64,000 nt of DNA from Paenibacillus dendrobii (GTDB lineage: Bacteria; Bacillota; Bacilli; Paenibacillales; Paenibacillaceae): assembly GCF_009807035.1 (NCBI RefSeq), contig NZ_WUBI01000003.1, positions 186,001 through 250,000 of the forward strand, written 5' to 3'. Below the pieces are notes generated by a model. That model ran no database searches. It was not told the origin of the DNA and worked only from the letters and a program-made list of their open reading frames with translations. This document shows positions 25,706 to 34,395 of the stretch, piece after piece. Numbering within the stretch: position 1 is the stretch's first letter; the number at the start of each line of letters is the position of its first letter. Both the position numbers and the translations under genes were made by a program.

Positions 25706-27856
25706 ATGGTGAATACACTGCTGACGCTCACTAGCGTGCCCGCCCATGTGCCGACTTCCGCCAAGCCACCGAAGGCAAGCGACGCTCCATCCCTAACCAG
25801 CCGCGATCTGGTGAAAGATCACGCCCGGGATGCGTTCTTCTTCCGGGAGCTCGAGCACCACGGCATATTGCTGAATGCACCACAGATTAAGGCCGTCCGC
25901 CACGGCGAAGGCCCCATGCTGATTCTGGCCGGCGCAGGCTGCGGCAAAACGACTGTTCTTGCGGCCCGTACCGCTTACCTTATTGCCGTCCGCCGTATAC
26001 CGGCATCCCATATCCTGCTGGTCACCTTCACAAGCAAGGCCGCCAAGGAAATCAAGGAGCGGATCGGGCGGATGCCCGGCGTCACTCCTGCGGATGCCCG
26101 CGCCGTGGAGGCACGAACTTTTCATTCCTTCGCACTCATGCTACTGCGCAGAAGCGGTTGCAAAGAACAGATTATGGGGGAATTCAATGCGCAGCACACC
26201 ATCATGAAAATGGTTCTGCGCAGGCTCGACCCATCACAAACCTATCAGCCGGAAACGATCCTCGCCGCGTTATCGTCATGGAAAATGCAAGGTCGTGGCG
26301 TAGAAGAACTTCCGGACAAAACATCGGAAGAGGCATCTGTCAAACGAATTCTCGAGGCATACGAGTCCTGGAAGAAGGAACGCCATTTATGGGATTTCGA
26401 CGATATCCTGCTTCAGCTGCGGCGACGCATGAACGACCGCATGTTCCTCAAACAGCTTCAGAATCGATATACCTGGCTGATGGTTGACGAATTTCAGGAT
26501 ACCAATACCATTCAGTATGATCTGGTGCAGTACCTCGCGGCCGCCCACCGAAACCTTGCGGTCGTCGGCGATGATGACCAGACCATCTACTCTTTTAACG
26601 GGGCCCGCCAGGAATCCATTCTGGAATTCGATAAGCTGTATCCTGAGAGCAAAATTGTCACACTGGATATTAATTACCGCAGCGACAGTCGCATTCTCGG
26701 CCTTGGCACTGCCATTGTGCGGCATAACCGCTTCCGGCGCGACAAAATACTAAAAGCAGCCGGTCCTGCCGGACAGATGCCATATTATGCCCTCCCTGCT
26801 CATCCGGAGGAAGAGGCACTATGGGTCGTCAACCATATTTCCCAGCAGGTTCAGTCCCAAAACGCGGCCTATAAGGATATTGCCATTCTGCACCGAACAG
26901 CAGGCAGCAGCCGTGCAGTTCTCGAGCAGCTGCTGCTGCGCGAAATTCCGTTTGTGCAGTACGGCAGTTCATCCGTGTTCTATGACCAGAGCCTGATTAG
27001 ACCGCTCATGGATCACCTGAGACTGAGTTTGAATCCGCGGCGGATGGAATCCCTCCCCGGTGCTCTCGGACCGCTCTACGTTCCGAAAGAAGAAGGACAA
27101 GCCTTCATTCAAACCCAGGAAAGGGAAACTCGTAAAAAGTATCCGCTGATCCACCTTACGCGCTGGGACAAACTGAAGCCGTTCCAGCAGACGGCCGTAA
27201 AAGACCGGATCAGACTGATCAAGTCGCTGCAAACGTTAAAACCTGCCTATGCGATTCAGGAAATGCGCCGCCTCTTTTACGATAAATACATCCAGGCAGG
27301 CGATCCTCTGGTGTACACCCAGTACAAAGATATGGTCCAGGATTCGCTCGAGGAGCTGGAAAGCGCCGCAGCACGGTTTGATACGGTAGAACAGTTCGTC
27401 GCCTATGCAGATGAACTATCCCTGAGACATGCGCAGATGGAGCTTATGAAAGACCAGCATGACGGAGATGCCGTCCAGCTCATGACGATACATCGAGCCA
27501 AAGGTTTGGAATTTCCTTACGTATACTGGATTGGAGCCAGCGAAGGCATTCTCCCGCACAGATCCGCGTTGAAAGACAAGCCTCCGGAAGAAATGAAAGC
27601 CGCGGCTCCCGGAAAAGCAGATCAGATTGTAAGCGAGGCTGCATTGGAAGAAGAACGCAGACTGGCTTATGTCGCGGTCACGAGAGCGAAGGAGAAACTG
27701 TATGTCAGTTCCCCCGCTTATTACCATGGCAAGCCGGCTGCCCCTTCCCGATTCCTGATGGAGGCTTACGGAATTCACAAATCCAAGAGCTCATCCACTC
27801 CCTCAACGCGACCTTCCGGTGATTCAAATAAGGCCGCTTCGTGTAAGAAAAAGTAA
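25706..27856 (+). CDS. UvrD/Rep-family 3'-5' DNA helicase
   Basis: 716 residues. All superfamily 1A motifs are present in order: Walker A LAGAGCGKTT (about 75), Ia VTFTSKAAKEI, II LMVDEFQDTN (about 250), III VGDDDQTIYSFNGA, IV LDINYRSD, V LMTIHRAKGLEFPYVYWIG (about 590) and VI LAYVAVTRAKEKLYVS (about 650). The helicase acts on single-stranded DNA in repair or replication restart. It resembles the shorter YjcD-like paralogues more than PcrA and has a Ser/Lys-rich tail of about 30 residues instead of PcrA's C-terminus. AAAGGAGGG precedes the ATG. Confidence 0.9.
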   Translation: MVNTLLTLTSVPAHVPTSAKPPKASDAPSLTSRDLVKDHARDAFFFRELEHHGILLNAPQIKAVRHGEGPMLILAGAGCGKTTVLAARTAYLIAVRRIPASHILLVTFTSKAAKEIKERIGRMPGVTPADARAVEARTFHSFALMLLRRSGCKEQIMGEFNAQHTIMKMVLRRLDPSQTYQPETILAALSSWKMQGRGVEELPDKTSEEASVKRILEAYESWKKERHLWDFDDILLQLRRRMNDRMFLKQLQNRYTWLMVDEFQDTNTIQYDLVQYLAAAHRNLAVVGDDDQTIYSFNGARQESILEFDKLYPESKIVTLDINYRSDSRILGLGTAIVRHNRFRRDKILKAAGPAGQMPYYALPAHPEEEALWVVNHISQQVQSQNAAYKDIAILHRTAGSSRAVLEQLLLREIPFVQYGSSSVFYDQSLIRPLMDHLRLSLNPRRMESLPGALGPLYVPKEEGQAFIQTQERETRKKYPLIHLTRWDKLKPFQQTAVKDRIRLIKSLQTLKPAYAIQEMRRLFYDKYIQAGDPLVYTQYKDMVQDSLEELESAAARFDTVEQFVAYADELSLRHAQMELMKDQHDGDAVQLMTIHRAKGLEFPYVYWIGASEGILPHRSALKDKPPEEMKAAAPGKADQIVSEAALEEERRLAYVAVTRAKEKLYVSSPAYYHGKPAAPSRFLMEAYGIHKSKSSSTPSTRPSGDSNKAASCKKK

Positions 27857-27920
27857 AGCCATTGATGCCATAAACCATTTTAGCGATGAATCGGCATCAA
27901 TGAGGGAGGGAATCTTTCTT

Positions 27921-28289
27921 ATGGAAAATGATAAGAAACGGTATTATATTTCTGTGACTCATAACTTGATTCAAGATGTGCCCAATGATTCCACCGAATT
28001 TGAATTGATGTTGACCGATGATCAGGTCACCAGGCTTAGGGACCAGATGGACGAGCTAACGAAGGATGATGAATATACGTTTAAAAGAGCATTCGTTCCT
28101 TTTAAATCTGCCGACCATGATGATGCCACCGAGCAGTTCGATGAGAAGCTGCTTGGCTTGTACGCTTACTTATATGAAGTGGGCGACGAAGAAACCAAAC
28201 GGATGATCGAGGAGTTAAACGTTCTGCCCAAGCTTCATCAGACCGACTATCATGATGAGGGCTATGAAGGCTCTCCGTTAAACAAATAA
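27921..28289 (+). CDS. Small soluble protein, unknown function
   Basis: 122 residues from the ATG at 27921, with GGGAGGG 10 bases upstream; the frame is open earlier but would overlap the helicase gene. Acidic, helix-rich C-terminus (FDEKLLGLYAYLYEVGDEETKRMIEEL). It begins 64 bases after the helicase gene, possibly in one message, and ends at a terminator. I recognise no family. Confidence 0.65.
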   Translation: MENDKKRYYISVTHNLIQDVPNDSTEFELMLTDDQVTRLRDQMDELTKDDEYTFKRAFVPFKSADHDDATEQFDEKLLGLYAYLYEVGDEETKRMIEELNVLPKLHQTDYHDEGYEGSPLNK

Positions 28290-28314
28290 TCAAAGAGTAC
28301 CCTTTATCGCATCC

Positions 28315-28372
28315 AAAAGCCTCTGCCGCGAAGAATGCTCCACCTTTGGAGATTCTGAGACAGGGGCTTTTT
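28315..28372 (+). terminator. Rho-independent terminator
   Basis: AAAAGCCTCTG and CAGGGGCTTTTT form the outer stem; CTCCACCTTTGGAG is an inner hairpin. It ends the helicase/small-gene unit. Confidence 0.7.
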
Positions 28373-28403
28373 GCATACAATGAAGGGTTATCTTTGTAAG
28401 GTT

Positions 28404-28433
28404 TTGCCTAAGTTCCTATTTTTCAGGTACAAT
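28404..28433 (+). promoter_or_regulatory. Candidate SigA promoter of ywaC
   Basis: TTGCCT, 18 bases, TACAAT, about 75 bases before the ywaC start. Good -10, fair -35. Confidence 0.45.
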
Positions 28434-28439
28434 AATAGG

Positions 28440-28465
28440 GGAAACGAAAGCTTGCGCCGTTCGTC
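28440..28465 (+). promoter_or_regulatory. ECF-type (SigM/SigW-like) promoter of ywaC
   Basis: GGAAAC, exactly 16 bases, CGTC. This is one base from the TGAAAC/CGTC consensus used by SigM and related ECF sigma factors. It lies 41 bases before the ywaC start and 29 before its ribosome site. In Bacillus subtilis ywaC is known to be induced through SigM/SigW under envelope stress, which fits. Confidence 0.72.
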
Positions 28466-28506
28466 TGAGTTCACCACAAATAAAAGCAGATATAGGAGAA
28501 CAACCA

Positions 28507-29241
28507 TTGAAAGAAGAATCGAATCATCAGCTTGTTACAGGTTCTGTCACGCTAAAGGATTTGCAGAAGCTCGATATCGAGAACAATTTGCTGAATCAGT
28601 TTAATGAGTGGAAAAAACTCCCGATGCTTTATCAGCTCGCCTTGGAGGAGCTCCAAAATAAGATTAAACTCATCAAGACGGAGCTGAAACTTCAGGATGG
28701 TTACAGTCCGATTGAACATATTAAGGTTCGGATCAAGGAACCGAAAAGCATCATGAACAAGCTGGAGCGCAAAGGCTTCGACTTTACACTCGATAATATT
28801 TTGACCCACATTCATGATATTGCCGGCATGCGCATCGTTTGCGCCTTCGTGCGGGACATTTACCGGCTTCTGGATCATTTCTCGCATCGGGATGATATTC
28901 GGGTTATTGAGATCAAGGATTATATTGCCAATCCCAAGCCTAACGGCTATCAGAGTCTGCACGTCATTGTGGCGGTTCCATTGATCCTGTTTGAAGGGAC
29001 TCGCTGGATGAAGGTGGAGATCCAGATGCGCACGCTTGCGATGGATTTCTGGGCCAGCATGGAGCATATTATCTACTATAAATATGACAAACAGGTTCCG
29101 AACCATGTCGTCGGTGAATTAAAGGAAGCTGCCGAGGCCGCCGATAAGCTGGATCATCAGATGCTCCGCCTGCGAGAGGAAATTCTGGCGCAATCCGGGG
29201 ACTATGTAGCAGAAGATTTGGAGAAAATCCAAGAGAACTGA
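28507..29241 (+). CDS. ywaC: Small alarmone (ppGpp) synthetase, YwaC/RelP/SasA type
   Basis: 244 residues. It transfers pyrophosphate from ATP to GDP/GTP, making (p)ppGpp in the cytosol. The RelA/SpoT synthetase domain is visible: KVRIKEPKSIMNKLERKG, HIHDIAGMRIVCAFVRDIY with the catalytic region, KDYIANPKPNGYQSLHVIV and VEIQMRTLAMDFWASMEH. It lacks the HD hydrolase, TGS and ACT domains of Rel. PIEH and NPKPNGY blocks resemble YwaC more than YjbM. The start is TTG at 28507 with AGGAG 8 bases upstream. An N-terminal extension of about 30 residues precedes the domain. Promoter evidence suggests envelope-stress control. Confidence 0.92.
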   Translation: MKEESNHQLVTGSVTLKDLQKLDIENNLLNQFNEWKKLPMLYQLALEELQNKIKLIKTELKLQDGYSPIEHIKVRIKEPKSIMNKLERKGFDFTLDNILTHIHDIAGMRIVCAFVRDIYRLLDHFSHRDDIRVIEIKDYIANPKPNGYQSLHVIVAVPLILFEGTRWMKVEIQMRTLAMDFWASMEHIIYYKYDKQVPNHVVGELKEAAEAADKLDHQMLRLREEILAQSGDYVAEDLEKIQEN

Positions 29242-29276
29242 TTCGTTATGTTCGAAGATGATTGGGCTCGAAATAG

Positions 29277-29375
29277 CTAGTCATCCATTGTGTCCATGAC
29301 AGCTTCTGTCTTTTCTGACGCCGCAACAACGATCAATATCAAAATAATACCGGCAGCACAAAGCATTCCTAGCAT
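29277..29375 (-). CDS. Putative 32-residue membrane peptide
   Basis: Reads MLGMLCAAGIILILIVVAA then an acidic tail SEKTEAVMDTMDD. GGAG lies 5 bases before the ATG. One hydrophobic helix and an acidic C-terminus fit a small membrane peptide. Too short for family recognition; supported only by the ribosome site and composition. Confidence 0.4.
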   Translation of the reverse strand: MLGMLCAAGIILILIVVAASEKTEAVMDTMDD

Positions 29376-29463
29376 GTCTGCTCCACACCTCATTTTCATA
29401 TATTTCAATTTCGTTTGAAATATTATATGAGAGCGTGTTCGTTCTCATGCTACTAGGATGAAC

Positions 29464-29501
29464 AAAAAGAAGAATGGGCAAACAGCCATTCTTCTTTTTT
29501 T
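29464..29501. terminator. Bidirectional terminator at the end of the Ter locus
   Basis: AAAGAAGAATGG and CCATTCTTCTTT with an 8-base loop, A-run on one side and T-run on the other, directly past the telA stop. Confidence 0.88.
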
Positions 29502-29502
29502 G

Positions 29503-30600
29503 CTATTCCAGGAAACTGGATACGCTAGCAGGTGTATTCAATTGTTGAGCTGGCTTATTCCCGGGCATGAGTCCCAGCCTCTGCGTAAGCTGCTTGTTAA
29601 TCTCGGTCATTTTTGCCGTGTGTTCTGTAGCCGTCTGAATAATCGTCCGGTTGGATTGCTCATACAGATCAATGGCAGCAAACAGATCCGACATCGCCCG
29701 GTTGACCGAATCCATCTCAATAGCCGGCTTTCCGAGCAAATCATTCGTTTTCTGGGTTGTTTCCTTCAGTAACCGGGAGTTCTCCTCGAACATATTCTGA
29801 AGGCTCTCATTGGCTGAATTCACGGCCTCAATCGTATCCAATTGATCCTGAAGCGCCATAGAAATCATCGCGGATACGGTGATCAGATGCTGTGTCTTGT
29901 CGATCGTTGCGTTTACGGAGTCTATTAATTTATCGTTATTATCATTGATGATATCGGTACCTGCAATGGCTTGCTGATAAAGCATGATCATTTCCGTAAA
30001 GGATTGAATGCGCGTGACGACCTTTCGCAGACCACGTTCTAAGAGCGTCTTGCGGTTCTCGTTCTCCGGTTTGGCAATTTCCTGTTCAAACAATTCCTTC
30101 AGCTTGTTCCCCATCGCGATCCGCACCTGCAGATTGTATACTTCTTCAATGGAGGATCGCTTTAAGTTCTTCATATAGACGACGTTTTCTTGCAGGGTGT
30201 CCTTGCCGTTGCGCAGTGACTGTACAATGGCGTCCACGTTTGTCTTCACCGACTGGTATTTGTAGATATAGTTTTTAATCGGCGTCTTCCGCAGCATTTT
30301 TTCGAAAAATCCCAGCTGCTTGCTCTTGCTTAACGAATCGATTTCCGTTCTGAGCTTCACGATATTATTGGTCACCTCGGAACGCTTGCCTGACATCAGT
30401 TCATTCACCGGACGTTCGAGCATCGTAAGAGACTGCCCGGCTTTCTCCATCGTTTTCTGGCCTATCTGCCCAATCTGGTCCATTAGACCTTCGAGTTCCA
30501 TCGTGTCGGTAGTCGACACCTGCGAGATGACCTGCCTTGCTTCCTGTTCCACTTTAGCGATATCCGCTTCTTTCAGCTGCACCATTGCAGTCGTAGCCAT
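29503..30600 (-). CDS. TelA/KlaA family protein (YaaN-like)
   Basis: 365 residues, almost entirely helical with coiled-coil character and no membrane segment. Blocks such as LRTEIDSLSKSKQLGFFEKMLRKTPIKNYIYKYQSVKTNVDAIVQSL and AIEMDSVNRAMSDLFAAIDLYE are typical of the TelA family, named from plasmid tellurite resistance and present in Bacillus as YaaN and YceH. Function is unknown at the molecular level. It lies 21 bases downstream of the XpaC-like gene, matching the xpaC-yaaN pair of Bacillus subtilis, and closes the Ter locus. Confidence 0.9.
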   Translation of the reverse strand: MATTAMVQLKEADIAKVEQEARQVISQVSTTDTMELEGLMDQIGQIGQKTMEKAGQSLTMLERPVNELMSGKRSEVTNNIVKLRTEIDSLSKSKQLGFFEKMLRKTPIKNYIYKYQSVKTNVDAIVQSLRNGKDTLQENVVYMKNLKRSSIEEVYNLQVRIAMGNKLKELFEQEIAKPENENRKTLLERGLRKVVTRIQSFTEMIMLYQQAIAGTDIINDNNDKLIDSVNATIDKTQHLITVSAMISMALQDQLDTIEAVNSANESLQNMFEENSRLLKETTQKTNDLLGKPAIEMDSVNRAMSDLFAAIDLYEQSNRTIIQTATEHTAKMTEINKQLTQRLGLMPGNKPAQQLNTPASVSSFLE

Positions 30601-30621
30601 CGTTCTGACTCCTCCTTCATC

Positions 30622-31305
30622 TTACGAATCTGTCGTTCGGTATCTTGCCTGAATTAAGTCCATCCGTGTCTGAAGCTCCAATATATCCCTGCTCTCAATC
30701 GTTTCCACATAAAACGAAAGCTTGGAGTCAATATCCTTGAGCCCGTTCAGCAAAAGCCTGCGATTAAGAACCTTGGCTTCTCCGCTTAATTTAAGGAACG
30801 GATTGATAGCTCCATTGAGATCTTTAAAGACAAGCCTTTGGATGTTGTGATTAATCGATCCGTCGTTGATTTCTTTCAACTGCGGAATCAGCCGGTTGAT
30901 TCTTGCGAGCAGCGCAATGGTCTTCTCGACGATTTCATTATCCAGGGTGTTCTTCTCCCCTTCGGACATCACCATCTGTTCGATTACGCTGATATACTCA
31001 TGAACAGGGTCCCATATCGGATCTCCGGAAGTCCCCGTTTGGGCGCTAGGCGCTGCGACTTCGTCCGCAATTGCAACTTGTCCTTGCTGTGCCCCATGGA
31101 TCTTCGAATCCAGCACAGGCTCCAGGATGTTCGGAATCTCCTTTACCGGAATTCCCTTATTGCCGAAAAAAAACATCCCTATAAAAACAATGGCTGCCGG
31201 TATTAGCAGATTAATAGGATTGGATAGAAAAAATCCCGAAATTAATGAGATGGCATAGGTTCCAATCATAAAAGATCCTGCCAGTTTCAAACGTTTCATC
31301 TTCAT
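30622..31305 (-). CDS. xpaC: XpaC-like membrane protein
   Basis: 227 residues from the ATG at 31305 (AAAAGGGAAG just upstream; an earlier ATG at 31326 would place that site inside the gene). Two N-terminal hydrophobic helices (about 10-45) with a short loop are followed by a soluble helical domain. In Bacillus subtilis XpaC was linked to hydrolysis of X-phosphate and precedes yaaN; the same order is seen here. Assignment rests on topology, helical domain and pairing with TelA. Its real activity is unknown. Confidence 0.7.
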   Translation of the reverse strand: MKMKRLKLAGSFMIGTYAISLISGFFLSNPINLLIPAAIVFIGMFFFGNKGIPVKEIPNILEPVLDSKIHGAQQGQVAIADEVAAPSAQTGTSGDPIWDPVHEYISVIEQMVMSEGEKNTLDNEIVEKTIALLARINRLIPQLKEINDGSINHNIQRLVFKDLNGAINPFLKLSGEAKVLNRRLLLNGLKDIDSKLSFYVETIESRDILELQTRMDLIQARYRTTDS

Positions 31306-31369
31306 CCACACTTCCCTTTTGCCCATTTACATGAAGCCTGATTACGTTATGTTAAACATTCTCTTCGGT

Positions 31370-32383
31370 TCAGGAAAGCAGCACAGCTTGTTCGACATAA
31401 CTTGCTCTAATGCCCAGCTTTGGCTGCGGAGTTTCAAAGGGTTGCCCCAATATGGTTTTCACAGCCAGATAAGGGATGTTGATACCCGACAGGCAGGTAA
31501 TGTACAATCCTCCGGACATGCGCGGGTTGATTTCAAGCAGCTTCGGAACCCCTTTGTTGTATTTCACTTGGATGTTAAATACATAGGGGATATGGTAGGC
31601 CTCTGCTACCTTCTCCGATATGCTTGCCAGTTCCGGTATGTTGTCCAAATGATAGGTTCTGCCCGAGGATTTTCTGCGTGGAATGGCTGTAATCAGTTTC
31701 CCTTCCGAGTCGGAGAGACAATCGATACTGTACTCATCACCTTCCAGCAGTTCCATGACCATAATGTCATCAAATCGTTCCTGCAAGGAAAAAATGCTGT
31801 ACGCTTCCTCAAAGGACATGTTCAGATTGATCCGGCCGTATATTTCCTCCAGCGGGTTACGATGATCCTGAATGATCCGAAACCCGTTTCCACCTTCCGA
31901 ATGGGTAGGCTTGAAACAGACGCGGTGGCCTCTTTGCCGGAGATCCAAATACGCTGCTTTAAAAGCATCTGCTGTATTAACCACATGGTAGGCCGGAATC
32001 GCGACGATGCCCGTATCCTTCACCAATTCATAGAATTTGTCCTTCACGGTTATGCTCTGTAAAAGTTCCGCATCGCCGCATACCATAACCTTGGTACCTA
32101 TTTCTTCAAATAGCGTGACGTGAGCTCCGATCTCTTCCATCTTCAGCCGGGGGATAAAAATATCAATCGAGTGCCGTCTGCAAAAATCCAAGCAATATTG
32201 CACATACTCAAAGCCCTCCAGCACAGGCTCTGCTTCGGCGTGGTCACACGCTTGCAAAGACATATGACGGATATCGGGATGGGTTCCATAAAATTCGAAG
32301 GCCTGCCCATCCGCGTTGTCACGGATCATGTTCATGTAATGGTACGCCACGGAAAACCATCGGTTAAACCAAATTCTTGTCAT
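31370..32383 (-). CDS. ATP-grasp ligase of the Ter-associated synthesis module
   Basis: 337 residues. N-terminal Rossmann-like domain, then ATP-grasp elements: the lysine strand HRVCFKPTHSEGGNGFRII (about 160-178), VMELLEGDEYSIDCL (about 215) and the metal-binding LLEINPRMSGGLY (about 293). ATP-grasp enzymes join a carboxylate to an amine or similar nucleophile through an acyl-phosphate. The start overlaps the HAD gene's stop by 4 bases. A conserved partner in Ter operons, suggesting a late ligation step, but the substrates are not known. Confidence 0.88.
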   Translation of the reverse strand: MTRIWFNRWFSVAYHYMNMIRDNADGQAFEFYGTHPDIRHMSLQACDHAEAEPVLEGFEYVQYCLDFCRRHSIDIFIPRLKMEEIGAHVTLFEEIGTKVMVCGDAELLQSITVKDKFYELVKDTGIVAIPAYHVVNTADAFKAAYLDLRQRGHRVCFKPTHSEGGNGFRIIQDHRNPLEEIYGRINLNMSFEEAYSIFSLQERFDDIMVMELLEGDEYSIDCLSDSEGKLITAIPRRKSSGRTYHLDNIPELASISEKVAEAYHIPYVFNIQVKYNKGVPKLLEINPRMSGGLYITCLSGINIPYLAVKTILGQPFETPQPKLGIRASYVEQAVLLS

Positions 32384-33231
32384 GCTCCTTGTCCCTCACT
32401 GTATGCAAATTGGGTTACGCTGCTTTGAATCGAAAACCATTCCATAACTCTCCGGATGATTTCTTCCGATGCCGTCAATCCTGAATGCTTCGTAAACTCC
32501 AGATACGACGGACCTTTTTCACCGTACAGACTAAACAATTCTCCATGGCTGGGTGCCAGTTTGTACATTGCAGTTTCGAGCAGGCTCTCATCGAGAAGCG
32601 AATCCCCGGCGGCCGCGACCACCCGCTCCTCCAGGCGATCCATCAGGTGTTTTAATGCCTTTCCCTTGCTCAAACCGGAAGGTACCAGATAGATTTTGCG
32701 TCCTTGGACGGAAAGGCCCCAGCCCATGGCCGCGAGATCAGCTCGCAATTCTTCTACTTCAAGAATAGGCATGGCTTCCCTGTTGATGACAATCGCGTAG
32801 AACAGTTCCTCGCAATGCTGCGTCCGCAGCACCCAGGATGGCGAAGCCATGTCTTCGAACCGCTTGAACACTTGACTCGCGCTGGCACTCTTCCGAAGCT
32901 CTGCCCTAACCACTGCATTCCATTCCTCATCAGGTACGCCCCGCACGAGAATATTCCCGCCGTTGCTCGTAATGGCATACTCCGGACAGATCGTGGTGTT
33001 CAAGTAAAAAATGCGTCTGTATTGCTCCACCGTCCTCGTCGTAACAGGAATGAAATAAGCGGATGCCGAAAGTTCCCGTAAAAGCCGTGCCGCGACCTTG
33101 GACATGAATGAAATGTATCGATCATTCTCCTTGGAAGACTCAACGGGAAAGCAAGCTTCGGCATTATAATCATCCCCCATCGCGTTCATCGAATATATCA
33201 GGGTCCGATCCAGGTCGCTTGCGAATATCAT
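32380..33231 (-). CDS. HAD-family phosphatase (sucrose-phosphatase/Cof-like)
   Basis: 283 residues. Motif I DLDRTL (Asp nucleophile near residue 6), motif II VTTRT (near 63), motif III Lys in LSKGKAL (about 207) and motif IV GDSLLDE (about 228) are all present. The type II cap domain lies between motifs II and III, as in Cof/SPP-like small-molecule phosphatases. It is coupled by 4-base overlaps to both neighbours (StiP-like PRTase and ATP-grasp), so it likely dephosphorylates a phosphosugar or nucleotide intermediate of the module. Confidence 0.88.
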   Translation of the reverse strand: MIFASDLDRTLIYSMNAMGDDYNAEACFPVESSKENDRYISFMSKVAARLLRELSASAYFIPVTTRTVEQYRRIFYLNTTICPEYAITSNGGNILVRGVPDEEWNAVVRAELRKSASASQVFKRFEDMASPSWVLRTQHCEELFYAIVINREAMPILEVEELRADLAAMGWGLSVQGRKIYLVPSGLSKGKALKHLMDRLEERVVAAAGDSLLDESLLETAMYKLAPSHGELFSLYGEKGPSYLEFTKHSGLTASEEIIRRVMEWFSIQSSVTQFAYSEGQGA

Positions 33232-34373
33232 AGAGGCTCACCGCCCTTCACGGGCTTGATCAGGCCGCAACAGGAATACGTCAGCTGAGGGTATACTTCA
33301 ACCGGCACCCCCTTGTCTTCTGCCAACAACAGAATATGCTTCAGATTCGGGTTATCCATCCGGTCCACAAGTATCTTCCAAGGTACCCGTCTCAGCAGTA
33401 CTCTCGTCGTTTCACCGACGCCAGGCTTGATCAAATTCACGTCTTTAATACCAAATTCATTCCGGATCTGCTCGATGTCCTTCATGCCTTTCCAGCTTGC
33501 TTCCGTAGAGGCCGGAGAGTGATATAAACGTTCTGCCTCTGCGGCAGCCTCCTCGAATACTTCTGCAAAGTACAAGGACACCGTATCCACAAAATGATTC
33601 GATACATCCTCGGTAAGCCATTCCCTGTAATATTTGGCTCCATGGTAATCATCCGGACCTATCAAATCGTTTCGAAGGACCGTGCGGCTCATCAGTCCGG
33701 ATACCGTCGAGTTCAGGCAAGCGCTCGGGATCAAGAAATCTTCTCTTGTTCCAAACGTCTCGGAGCACCAGCCCGGATCGGCCAACACTGCCAGGTCATC
33801 TTCAAAATGTATCCCGTACTTCTCATCCATCCGCTGAGCCGCTTCTATCAGGACCTTCCGAATCGCTCCTTTACCGGTCCAACCATCAACAAATTGAATG
33901 AAACGTTCCGGATGGCGCTCATGAATGTATAGTATGGCGTTCTCATCAATCCCTTTGCCTCTAATGATCGATAGACTGTAATGCGGCAGGTCCTTGTCAT
34001 ATCTCTGTTTAACATATCTCTTCATCAGAATGCCGATCGGCGTACCCGCCCTGGCCAGCGATGCCAGTACGATATCGAATCCGCGCTTGCGGATGACAAG
34101 CTCCGACACAATGCCGGCGGCCAATGCCACCTTACGGGCCGATTCCTGCAGAGTTTGATGAAAAAGCTTGATGTATTCAGCGCTGGGTTGATATTCCACA
34201 GGCAGCATTTCAGAATAATGGGTTCCCGATTGTATCGCTTCTTCCCGGTCCTCGGTCCCTCTTTCCAACGATATGCTGCTCAGATCCTTGAGAAGAAACA
34301 GAACATCTTCAGGTCTATAGCTGCCAACCGGTGCGGGATCAGGCAACCTCCTGGATATTGTGAGCTTACTCAT
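33228..34373 (-). CDS. StiP-family phosphoribosyltransferase-like protein with Pelota-like C-terminus
   Basis: 381 residues. The core SELVIRKRGFDIVLASLARAGTPIGILMKRY (about 90-120) and VDGWTGKGAIRKVL (about 160), the latter in the position of a PRPP loop, mark the PRTase-like family often annotated as StiP. The last 60 residues (RVPWKILVDRMDNPNLKHILLLAEDKGVPVEVYPQLTY) resemble a Pelota/L7Ae RNA-binding fold. Comparative genomics places this family in Ter operons beside a second PRTase, HAD and ATP-grasp, exactly as here. Whether it binds RNA or has protease activity is unproven. Confidence 0.83.
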   Translation of the reverse strand: MSKLTISRRLPDPAPVGSYRPEDVLFLLKDLSSISLERGTEDREEAIQSGTHYSEMLPVEYQPSAEYIKLFHQTLQESARKVALAAGIVSELVIRKRGFDIVLASLARAGTPIGILMKRYVKQRYDKDLPHYSLSIIRGKGIDENAILYIHERHPERFIQFVDGWTGKGAIRKVLIEAAQRMDEKYGIHFEDDLAVLADPGWCSETFGTREDFLIPSACLNSTVSGLMSRTVLRNDLIGPDDYHGAKYYREWLTEDVSNHFVDTVSLYFAEVFEEAAAEAERLYHSPASTEASWKGMKDIEQIRNEFGIKDVNLIKPGVGETTRVLLRRVPWKILVDRMDNPNLKHILLLAEDKGVPVEVYPQLTYSCCGLIKPVKGGEPL

Positions 34374-34395
34374 TTGCCATGTCCCTCCGTCTTCC

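Noticed and set aside
29281..29481. 66-codon minus-strand frame overlapping the Ter terminator
   Set aside because: It runs through the bidirectional terminator and lacks a ribosome site; a shorter frame at 29277-29375 is more plausible.
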